From Glutinoglossum americanum (taxonomy: Eukaryota; Ascomycota; Geoglossomycetes; Geoglossales; Geoglossaceae), in contig JAGHQL010000134.1 in the NCBI GenBank assembly GCA_020080175.1, positions 1 through 64,000 of the forward strand: a stretch of 64,000 bases of DNA. Direction: 5' to 3'. Positions 44,622 through 53,846 of this stretch are shown piece by piece. The translations under genes and the position numbers were made by a program. Under the pieces are notes generated by a model. It saw only the letters and a program-made list of their open reading frames with translations, was not told the origin of the DNA and did not search any database. The first letter of the stretch is position 1. Each line of letters begins with the position of its first letter.

Positions 44622-46121
44622 ATGAACCTAACAATGGCTAATAGTACTTTGGCTACATCAGCTGTAACTATCTCAGCTGCCTCCGATGCAGGCAACCAAT
44701 TCACCCGCGCCAACGTTGTTGGCATGTTCTTGACTCTCCAGCTTTGCCAACTCACTCAACCATACGGAAGTCTGCTATTTAGAGGTGTCAGCGGATTCTT
44801 CTGGCGTTGCAACCCCATCTCATCAGTTGTCGAAGCATGCATCATTTACTGGCACCTCGGAGCCGTAGTTCTCCGGTCCTGGAAGGAAGGACGTTCCGCG
44901 ATACTTAAAAGGCTCCAAGAGGTTTCTGGCGGCCTACTTTTGCTACGTGGAGCGATTGGCAAAGGTGATGTTGGCGGACTGATGCAGAAATTGATGACGG
45001 GGAGCTTTTTGGATAAGGAGGAGGGGGTTGATACTGTGTCACATAATTCTCATACGGTACCAGATGGACAGGAAGGTATCATTCTTACTGAAATGCAGAG
45101 TGATACTCGTCCGTCAGTGTCACGGCGGCCGACTCTTGAAGCTAATCGACCACCAAGGGGAAACAATACCTTACCCGCGTGTGATCCCGCATCAGAAAAA
45201 TCCCGGGTTCTGCGCGAAGCATTTGGATCCAATGCTCTAGCCCATAAGGAGTTCCGCATTAGCCTTTTCACTGCCTTCACGGAGCTTACCATCTTTATTA
45301 AGCTGATAACCGTACGTGGCAACGGCTGGTTCACCTCCGCCGGCTTCTTCTTAATATTTGGCTGGTCTGCTGTTCAGACGCTCTTACTCCTTTTCCATCT
45401 TCGGGGGATGGACGAGATGGAAATGAAGGCCGCAGTTCGTATCGCGAGGACCATCAACGCCGAGCTCAAAGAGCAAGCTGATCGATGGAATGCTCTATTC
45501 ATAGTCTTGCATTTACCCTTCTTTGGGTACCCAGCCTACCTTGCTTCCTTCCACCCCTGGTTTTCAGAACATGCCACTGGATTCGTCGGTTTTCTCAGGG
45601 GCTGTGGGTGGTTCCTAGGCATCCTAGTATCACTTCTAGTTGCGAAGTTCACCTTTTGGGGCGGCTTATTCGGTACCTTCAGAGGACTGGCTCAAATCCC
45701 AGGTCTCGGGAAAATGCTCTTCCTCCTCACCTTCCCAGTCTCATGTGCTTGGCTGATTATCTCGTCCTGGTCATATTTTCAGCAGAATTGCGGAGACAAG
45801 TCTAAGTACTGTGTCGGAAACTTTACATCATTCTTCGAGCCACAGAGTCCTATGTATTACATCGTTGATGAAAGTTTCGACGTGTTATATAAGGGTTTAT
45901 GGCTGCTACTCTTCCTGGCCTTGATATCAATTGTATATTTTGTAACTGTCATGCCAAATATGGATTCTGATACATCCGCCTCTTCAAGCTCGGCGTCTAT
46001 TGAGCGGAAGATGTCGTCGTTGGGCAATGCTTTGTTTGTATTGGTGGTATTCATTCTCTATTTGATTTGGTATGATCCGTCAAAAACTTCGAAACCGACA
46101 TGGACGGAAGTTCTCGGGTAG
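44622..46121 (+). CDS. Multi-pass membrane protein of unknown function
   Basis: Single exon, 499 residues, ATG at 44622 (a second Met at residue 5). The N-terminus is Ser/Thr-rich. QFTRANVVGMFLTLQLCQLT begins the first hydrophobic region. A polar loop (about residues 130-205, TVSHNSHTVPDGQEG, SVSRRPTLEANRPP) separates it from six or so helices: FRISLFTAFTELTIFIKLI, GWFTSAGFFLIFGWSAVQTL, ALFIVLHLPFFGYPAYL, GCGWFLGILVSLLVAKF, MLFLLTFPVSCAWLIISSW and LYKGLWLLLFLALISIVYF. It ends LVVFILYLIWYDPSKTSKP. There is no transporter signature that I recognise. It may be unrelated in sequence to the upstream membrane gene but shares its setting and direction. Confidence 0.8.
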   Translation: MNLTMANSTLATSAVTISAASDAGNQFTRANVVGMFLTLQLCQLTQPYGSLLFRGVSGFFWRCNPISSVVEACIIYWHLGAVVLRSWKEGRSAILKRLQEVSGGLLLLRGAIGKGDVGGLMQKLMTGSFLDKEEGVDTVSHNSHTVPDGQEGIILTEMQSDTRPSVSRRPTLEANRPPRGNNTLPACDPASEKSRVLREAFGSNALAHKEFRISLFTAFTELTIFIKLITVRGNGWFTSAGFFLIFGWSAVQTLLLLFHLRGMDEMEMKAAVRIARTINAELKEQADRWNALFIVLHLPFFGYPAYLASFHPWFSEHATGFVGFLRGCGWFLGILVSLLVAKFTFWGGLFGTFRGLAQIPGLGKMLFLLTFPVSCAWLIISSWSYFQQNCGDKSKYCVGNFTSFFEPQSPMYYIVDESFDVLYKGLWLLLFLALISIVYFVTVMPNMDSDTSASSSSASIERKMSSLGNALFVLVVFILYLIWYDPSKTSKPTWTEVLG

Positions 46122-47379
46122 CTTGAAGGACGAAGGGCTAACTAGATAGATTCAATGCAGAATATTTATGAAAATCCTAGATAACGTAATCTACTGCCCA
46201 ACCCCTCGCAGTTCTTACGAATTTATATCTCCACCAATACACAAATAGGTTGATTAAAAATTGAGACTATAAAAGATTGCCGAGCCCGGCAGCAAGGGAG
46301 CCCTTGTTCAATGAGGCGCAGCAAAATTCTCGCAGTCTTAGGGGTGAGGCCGGTTCCGCAACTTCTATTCTGCATTACGCACTGGGGGAAGTCCAGAGCT
46401 GTTTAGCGGCAGCCAACCGCTAAGCCGTATCCGGAATCTACAATCGTTCTACGTACGTACATGTTGCACCATTAGAACCCAAAGTGCCACGGCGCACCGC
46501 TGCCAGATAGAAGACCTCTTGACCACACAAGCAGGAGTTCCCATACCTCCGAATGCGTCTCGCACCTCTGGTCAGACTCCGTCGGCCGGACGCTCCAATA
46601 CTCAGCAAGTTGCGAAGTATGCGTACTTGGGAGCAAGGTAGAGGAAGGCGACACAGGTCAGAAGGGAGACCGCTGTATTTAAGCATGCTGCTACCCATGG
46701 TAGAAGAGCAGCAATTAGTTCAATCATACATGCACATATTCTCTCGATGAACAAAAGTCACGAAGTCTTCTCGCTGATCATTCTACTTAACACTCCACGA
46801 ATCGTGATCTCTACATATCCCCTGAGGGGTATTACCGCCGTCATAGCGCCATTGTCATTGGCATTGTCACACTGCTAGCTAAACCTCAAGACTCCAAACG
46901 GATGTCTTACATGAGTATAACTTCCACTAATAATTCAAGTTTCATTAGACTAAAATATATCATCCCACCATTCTTGTGACAATTGCTCATGTTCTTCTGC
47001 CCATTTAATGTGTCACGACAGAAGTCGTATGGTGATCGTAGGCGTCTACTGAGCTGATGAGGGCGAGGGTTAGGGCCGAAGGGCCCAATAGAGGCAGCCA
47101 GTTACTGGTTAAGGTACTGGTATGACAGTTGGCAGTCACAACGGTATCGGCCTGCGTAGTTAGACTAGGCGGTCCAGCCGGTGGGCGACGACTTCTATTG
47201 CAGCCACTACATACAGTAGAGCTAGAAGTAGATACAAGGTGACTTTGACTGATGGGGTGCCCAGCATGGGCCCGAAAGTATTATGGCCTATCATATGGCC
47301 CACTTTAGTTCTCGACGCAAATAGTAATTAGTTCTCGCGTCAATTCGGTTTCCTTCTTTCTCATCCCATATCGCTTACT
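46122..47379. other. Intergenic region with an LTR-like edge
   Basis: No gene is seen. A second TGTCACGAC start occurs at 47011, like the one at 40028, followed by a GGGCC-AA-GGGCCC-type palindromic stretch; its end is not defined. AT-rich DNA lies around 46900-47000. Confidence 0.35.
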
Positions 47380-48791
47380 ATGGATACTCTTTCGTTAGAG
47401 ATCTTAGATAAGATCCTGCCTCTGTCTACCAAGGGCCAGGAGTTTACTCGCGTCAATTATATGAAATGCATTCTTGTTTGCAGTAGGGCCCTTCGCCACC
47501 TAATGAATAGATGAATTTTAGCTAATATTCATTTCGATAGAAAAATGGTACTTAATCCTAGCGCACGCTGCCCTCAAAAAAGTTAGGACCACCACCAAAA
47601 AGCGGGCGTATCACGATTCCCTCTGGCTGCCGGAGATTATAAAACAGCACCATCAGGAAGGCCCCCTCTTGAAAAAATTGTTGACTTTATAGTATGTTAT
47701 GGTGTCTTAGGCTATTGTATGGTTAGGATGGTTAAGCCGTTGCTTGTGTGGGCAGCTGGCTTAGCACCTGAACTTGGTCAAGCAGCGCTGTTTGCTATAG
47801 CAAAGTACGACGCTGGTGATATGCTGGTGATATGCTGGTGCAGGAACTGCTAGAGCGAGACGACTTTTCGGCTGACTTACGGGACAGTCTTGGTCAATCA
47901 CATGCTGTAGCGAACCGGAATAAGCGAATGGTAGAACGACTGTTGAAATAGGACGACGTTGTAGCTGACTCACGGGACAATTTCGGCAGAACACCCGCCC
48001 GCTCTTATATTCGGCGGCGGACGGGCGCGAGCGGGTGGTAGAACAGCTATTGGGGCGGAATGATGTCCTAGCTGATTCGCGAGACATCTCTAACAGAACA
48101 CCGCTCTCATATGCTGGCTGCGAGGTATGGGCCGTTTGGAGCGATACAACAGTTATTGAAGCTGAATGATGTCGTGGCCGACTCGAAGGACAATCATGAC
48201 CGGACTGCTCTGTCACATGCTGCGGGAAGTGGATACACCGCGGGGATGCAGCTGTTGCTGAATTGTGGTAATGTTGCAGCAGACTTTAGAGATAATTCTG
48301 GCCGAACACCGCTCTCATATGCTGCGGAGGGAGGCCGGCGGACTACTAAGGGCCTTTTGAAGCGGAATGATGTTGCAGCAAACTCGCGAGACAACTCCGG
48401 CAGGACTACCCTGTCATATGCTGTTCGGAACAAGCATTGGCACACTATGTGGGAACTTCTGGATCAGGGCGTTCTAGTCAATTCCCGATCTAATTCTGGC
48501 CGGACACTACTGCCGTACGCTGCAGCTGGCGGGGACGGGTGTATTGTACAGGAGTTGCTAGAACGGGATGATCGCATAGCTGATTCGTGTGATGACTCTG
48601 GCCGAACGCCATTGCCGTATGCTGCAGAGAATGGGCATTCGGAGGCTGTGCTAGTGCTGCTGGCACGGGGTGATTGCGCAGCTGATTCATGCGATGACTC
48701 TGGCCGGACACCATTGTCATATACTGCTGAGAACGGGCATAAGCACGTTGTACAGGATTTTCTGGTAATGAACGAAAACGATATTATGTAG
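47380..48791 (+). pseudogene. F-box/ankyrin-repeat gene, decayed
   Basis: An F-box-like start (ATG at 47380, MDTLSLEILDKILPLS, then MKCILVCSRALRHLMNR) hits a TGA at 47512 after 44 codons; the frame continues beyond as ILANIHFDRKMVLNPS. From about 47840 ankyrin repeats appear: three degraded units with an in-frame TAG (LLK*DDVVADSRDN) and frame changes near 48000 and 48115. An open stretch then runs to the TAG at 48789-48791 (from 48111) with about six repeats of the form DNSGRTPLSYAAENGH...LL.RNDVAADSR. The ATG at 48111 is inside a repeat and is not a true start. F-box/ankyrin proteins form large, fast-evolving families in Pezizomycotina and probably serve as ubiquitin-ligase adaptors. This copy cannot make the full protein. 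Confidence 0.75.
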
Positions 48792-49078
48792 TATAGAGTG
48801 GAGTTGATGCCTTCGCGGGCTATTGGCCGACATGCGTCTATCTACAGACTTGGCCATGGACCGCCGCCGCCTGTTCTTCACTAATCATTACTTCCGCTAT
48901 ACCCACTAGACCACAAACTCACAGCGGTGCGTCCCCCCTAACGTTCTGCTTTCCTCCTCACCGCTTTCTTTCCGCTCTGCTCGGTTTCACCCTTTATCCA
49001 TCCTATTTGGGCAATGTTTCTACAATGCATACTCACTGCTCTAGCAACTCGGATGTGCCCATTTTCGTTGCTGACCGC

Positions 49079-49372
49079 CTAGAGCATCTGTGAGGCTATT
49101 TTTAATGTGTAAGGTCCGGCAAAGCGCTGGGTTGCGTTGAAATCGCCAGCCACAATTCCCCCGTGGATGCCGGGAGAATGTAGTCGTGCCGAGTAGTCAC
49201 TAACCTGGTTTGGCCACACAGCGGTAGGCCACCCAAGATGTGTGTTGCATAGGCGGATCTCTGCATACTCCACACCGCTGGCATCAGGAACACTAGGTAC
49301 AATATCAACAAAGAGGCCATCTCGCCCAAAGTTCGACTGGAGCTTGACGCGAAACACGGTTCTCACAATCAT
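49079..49372 (-). pseudogene. Fragment of an endonuclease/exonuclease/phosphatase (EEP) family gene
   Basis: A 97-residue frame reads SNFGRDGLFVDIV, IRLCNTHLGWPTAVW, a short gap and HGGIVAGDFNATQRF. NTHL and GDFN are the mid-domain EEP motifs. The N-terminal catalytic part and the C-terminal SDH motif are missing, with an in-frame stop just upstream of the ATG. The usual family length is about 300 residues, so this is a piece. LINE endonucleases share these motifs too, but no reverse transcriptase is seen nearby. Confidence 0.5.
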
Positions 49373-49494
49373 GTCTCGATTGAAAGGTTACGGCCGTGAA
49401 CATGTAAATGGGCCAGGCAATAGAAATTGAATTGGGGCTGATTGCTTGAATGGGCACTGACATCATGGAGAGCACCATAGAATGCCCTGCGGGA

Positions 49495-49550
49495 GTTCGG
49501 CCGCCGGAGCTCGGCCGCTGGAGCCCAGCCGCTAGAGTTCGGCCGCCGGT
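49495..49550. repeat. 14-nt GC-rich tandem repeat, four units
   Basis: The units are GTTCGGCCGCCGGA, GCTCGGCCGCTGGA, GCCCAGCCGCTAGA and GTTCGGCCGCCGGT, followed by a partial fifth (TCCGGCCGCC). Confidence 0.7.
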
Positions 49551-50481
49551 TCCGGCCGCCTAGCAAGGATGCTAAAATTCAAACAATTGTTATCGATAAG
49601 CGTCGCAGTACCGCAAGATCTACCCGACCAGTTATTTATGAATATCCAAAACAATGAACTTCTTCTGCACCTATGGTGTTTCACGGATCTGCTTGGGGCG
49701 TTCAGCAGTCATCTTCAATGGCGATGGGGGGACGGTAAAGACCAATCGTTTGCAGGTATTGCAATGCAGTTTCCACGGTTGGGGCGACAATGTCCCCCAT
49801 ACCCCAGATGTCGTAGGAGTCGGAGGTGGACGAGCCATCAATCCATCGCTTAAGCTAGACGGGTGGGGCCGTTTCACCCTCACCTTCCAAAAGGGCGGCA
49901 AGAGTCAGCGTGGAGATGCCCAAAACCGGCGGCCAAACCCTCCCTTTCTGGATGCAGAACCAATAAGAGACCGTCTTTCAGGTACACGTATACACCGACA
50001 CTATTACCCCCTGCTCAAAAGGAAATCCAAAAGAGAGCCGCCTCGTGCTTCCCCAGCCCGCATTGCATACACGGACGTCTCACTTCCCATCGTCCGCGTT
50101 GTGAAACCCATGGCAGGTAACTAACGGGGCCGGGTATGTTTTTTACTAAGCTCTTCGGCGGGGCCAATGTATGGGCTGGTTTCCGCTTAGTCAGCCTCCC
50201 CGCCCAGACTATTAATACATGAGTCCGTATGGAGGAAGTTCAATGGACTCAAAAGGGCTCGACGGCGGGCCCATAAGCAACGCCCTAGGAGACAATCCCT
50301 GAGTCGACCCGAAGTCACTACCCCCAGCACCGCCCCTTCTCCCCTCTCTCCTCCTCCCTCCTCCCCAATCGCCCCTTCAAATACCACGCCCGCGCCCACC
50401 ACCACACCACCACATACACACACACCCAACCCCCTCGCCTTCCTCCCTCAAAAAAAAAAAAAAAGAACCCTCACAGCCATC

Positions 50482-51731
50482 ATGTCCGTACCCATATGCA
50501 CCGACTGCGTCTCGGGCGTCATCCACTCCGGCACCCCCAAGGGCCGCACCGCCACGGTCCACGGCCTGGACACGTATATCGCCGGCCCGCCGGACGGCCG
50601 GCCGCCCAAGGGCCTGGTCGTCGTGATCGCGGACGTCTTTGGGTGGGGGCTGACGAACGTGCGGGTTCTGGCCGACGTGTACGCGGAGAAAGGGGGGTTT
50701 CTGGTCTACGTGCCTGATTTTTTGAAGGGTTGGTAGAGTGGATTTTTGCTGCTGGTGTTGGGGGTTTTTGTTTTTTTTTCTCAATCATCTATTACTATCT
50801 TTGATTAAATTTTTTTATTTTTCAATCGGCCTTGATCTCGATTTTCCTTTTTCTTTTCTTTTTTTTTTTTTTTGGTAATGGTGAGATGGATGGATGGTGG
50901 GCGGGAAGGCTGACGTGCGTGGGTTGGATTAGGGCATGCGGTGGATCCGGCGGGTATGTCGTTGGTGGATAGAATCATGGCGCCCTCTGGCATCTTGGGC
51001 TATTTCTCGAAAGCGTAACTCAACTTTTTCCTCCCACCTTCCTTTCCCTATATATATGCCTCGAACCCGCTCTCATCCCCTCCCCCCGCTAAAATCCTCC
51101 TAACAGAGTTGTCGCCTTCCAAATCCTCTTCCGCCTCATCCCCTTCCTCATCTACAACGGCGACTCCAGCGTCCTCCCTACGGTAATTAACTTTTTCCGC
51201 TCCTGCCGCGAGACCGAAGGCCAGGCCCTCAAGATAGGTGCCGCAGGCTTCTGCTTCGGCGGCCGGTTCGCGATCCTCCTGGCGCACAACGATGAACGCT
51301 TCTCGACCGCGGATGGGAAGCCCCTTATTGATGTGGCGTTCACAGGACATCCGAGTATGGTTAAGGTACCCAAGGAGTATGAAGGGGTGAGGTTGCCGTT
51401 GGGTATTGCGGTTGGTTCGTTGGATACGTGGATGTCGGCTAAGCAGATCGTGGAGGTGAGGAACATTTTGGACAAGGAACCCAGGGTGGAACATGAAGTT
51501 GTGGTTTATGAGGGTGCGAAACACGGTACGTCTGTTTGCGCCTCTAGCCTTGCCTTCTTTCCCTTGTATTGGCTTTCACTTTTACTCGGATGTATGTGCT
51601 AATGAAGGGTTTTCGGGAAATCAGGGTTCGCAGTTCGTGGCGATCCAGGAAATGAAGAGGAGATTAAACGAGGAATTGAGGCTGAGGATCAGGCTGTTGC
51701 GTGGTTTACTAGGTTCTTTGGACAGGCTTGA
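50482..51731 (+). CDS. Dienelactone hydrolase family protein (AIM2-like)
   Basis: Exons 50482-50728, 50933-51014, 51107-51525 and 51625-51731 give 284 residues. It starts MSVPICTDCVSGVIHSGTPK, then GLVVVIADVFGWGLTNVRVL. The catalytic triad is Cys159 (AAGFCFGGRFA), Asp216 (VGSLDTWMSA) and His249 (GAKHGFAVRGDP), in the standard DLH order. The first exon alone looks like a short ORF because exon 2 is small and follows a 204-nt intron with long T runs. The donor of intron 1 (G^GTTGGT) is weak, but it is the one that yields FLKGHAVDPAGMS. These are alpha/beta hydrolases; fungal members are cytosolic and mostly uncharacterised. Confidence 0.93.
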
Positions 51732-52331
51732 GAAATATCTGGGTTGCTTTTTCGGGTTTATCTCATCTACTCGGTATTTCTACATGCTGATAGAGCTACA
51801 TTTGTTGGACTAAAGATCATTTTGGCTGACTGGCCAGAGCATGGGGAATGAATGGAACGGCTTGGTTTGGTGTTTTCTGATCTTTACCTTTTCTACCTGT
51901 TTTTCATTTGTATCCATTTGACAGGAAACTTAGCCTATTTATAAACGGGCTTCGTTTGGCTTGATCTGGCTACTGTGCTTTATGTACTGGAATGCAGTGG
52001 CTTTTAAGAGCTGGTGAACCTGTCATCGAGGATCCACCTATAAACTTGGTTCCCTGGTTAGGGAATCAGATAGTAGAGAAAGGTGGTGGATAAGATTGGC
52101 GCTCTACGAAGACCTTCGCCCTGGTTTGCGGGGTTGGCGAGCCTCTGAGCCTAGTTCGAGGGTCCCCTGGATTTCCTTTGGATCATTTCCGACACACACC
52201 CACCGGCTAGTGTCATTGCACAACAGGAATACCGGAATAATTCCCGCCGATGTGTCTCCAACGACTTAGTACAAGTACACCCTCCCCCCCTTTCCAGCAA
52301 ATCCGAAAAGGAGGGAAGGAGAAAGAGTAAA
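51732..52331. other. Convergent 3' intergenic region
   Basis: 600 nt between the hydrolase and NTG1 3' ends. No coding signal. Confidence 0.5.
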
Positions 52332-53612
52332 CTATGGCACTCGTGAGCGAAGCCTCCTCGTTCCTGTAGTATTCGTCGTCGCGGTCACTGGGCAGAGGAG
52401 GTCCTCGATATCTGGGACTGTGGGCTTTTCGTTGTCGGACTGGTCTTCGAGTTTAGGATCCTTACCGTCTGTCTTAGGGAGTTTCCTGGATTTGGAGGTA
52501 TTGACCTTGACGTTATTCAGCTTTCCGTGGCTCTTCATTCCCAACTCAGCCTCCACATCCGCAGATGGGCACAGCCCCCTGCTCCCAAGCCTACAAACCC
52601 CACACCTCCTCCCCCTTGGTAAACAAATCGTCTGCCCAAATCCCACCATCACCCCGTTGACTTCCCCCCACAACTCCCTTGGCAACCACTTTTCTAGCAC
52701 CTTCCTTGTCTCTTCTGGCCCCTTCGTTCCCTGAGGGCCCACCCATCCCCATAAATTCGATATCCGGTGAACATGAACGTCTACGCCTATCCCCTCCGTG
52801 ACACCCCACGCGGCAGTGAGGCAGAGATGTGCGATTTTAGGTCCTACCCCTGGGAGAGAGAGGAGAGCCGGAATAGTTCGAGGGATGTCGGACGAGTGAT
52901 GGGCTTGAAGGAGATGGCAGGTTTGAAGGATGTTTTTGGCTTTTGTAGTGTGGAAGCCAACGGGGCGGATTAGGTTTGTGAGGGCGGGGAGGGGAAGCGT
53001 GAGGAGGGAGGGGAGGGTTAGGCCAAGGGGTTGGAGGAGAGGGGTGGTTTGTAGGGTGCGCATGGCTGAAGCAGTGGCGGCATCACGGGTTTGGGGGGAG
53101 AGCATTAGGGATATAAGGGTTTGGAAGCGTTGATCCTAGTCTGTTAGCCTTGGGGGATTCCACCATTCTGGGTGAAATACGCATACCTTCGGACTCCGCC
53201 ATTTCTCCGCGAGGCGGTCACAGCCCATCGTATCTACAGGCGCTTCGATCTCGGCGCGAATCTCCTTCACACACTCGTAGAGTTCGCGCCATTGGGAGGG
53301 TGGCTCGATTGTTGGAGGAGTAGTGTCGGGGGTGGTCTTGAGACTTGGGGTAGTGCGTTTCCGTTTTTTGGATGGAATGATAGGTTGAAGGGTCGGTGAA
53401 GGGGGAGCAGAGGAGAGGGAAGACGAGTCGTCATCGCTCTCATTAGGCTCTTCTTTTATTGATAGATGATCTTGTTGGATGAGAGTTGTCGCCGGAAGGG
53501 ATGTTGCTTTGCTTGTCTTCCTCCTCACTGTTTTTCTTTCTCTGCCCTTGGTCATGGTGGTGATGGCGCAAGTATACCTAGCCGTATCACGGGATATGCG
53601 GGAGGTTTTCAT
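52332..53612 (-). CDS. NTG1: Endonuclease III homologue (bifunctional DNA glycosylase/AP lyase)
   Basis: Exons 53187-53612 and 52332-53135 (51-nt intron, GTATGC...CTAG, phase 0) give 409 residues. MKTSRISRDTARY is the fungal N-terminus (possible mitochondrial targeting), and a basic segment KGRERKTVRRKTSK may add nuclear targeting. The helix-hairpin-helix is LLSLPGVGPKIAHLCL with catalytic Lys242; the catalytic Asp261 lies in GVDVHVHRISN. The iron-sulfur cysteines are 313, 320, 323 and 331, spaced X6, X2, X7; bacterial Nth has X5 in the last gap. It removes oxidised pyrimidines. The C-terminal ~75 residues are a Lys/Ser-rich tail. Its promoter is the 234-bp gap to the polyamine oxidase gene. 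Confidence 0.95.
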
Positions 53613-53846
53613 TTGTGTTTTTAAGTTCTTTTAGGGGGAGGTGACATTTCCCGGGAATTGAAGTGGTGAGTTTGCCACGTGATTTCGCGTTTGCCACTAC
53701 GCGTTCCGAGAAGGGTTTTTTTCGGTGCCAAAAATTTTATAGCTTCGTTCTGTCTGAGGGAAAATAATAGTGCTCTACCTAGCCTCGCAGTCTAGTCTAA
53801 TTTCTCTCTTTTGGAATCAAAGGCAAACACAAATGATATATTAAAA

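Larger units (their letters stand above)
48792..50481. other. Intergenic region with relics and a 14-nt repeat
   Basis: It contains an EEP-domain fragment (49079-49372), a 14-nt tandem repeat (49495-49550) and a 157-codon plus frame (49654-50124) that I do not recognise. The last ~350 nt are C-rich and CA-rich, the likely promoter and leader of the hydrolase gene. Confidence 0.45.

Noticed and set aside
48111-48791. Intact 226-residue ankyrin protein
   Set aside because: The ATG falls inside an ankyrin unit; upstream degraded units and an F-box start show it is the remnant of a larger broken gene.
49654-50124. 157-codon plus frame before the hydrolase gene
   Set aside because: No recognised motifs, and overlaps other frames; may be relic DNA.
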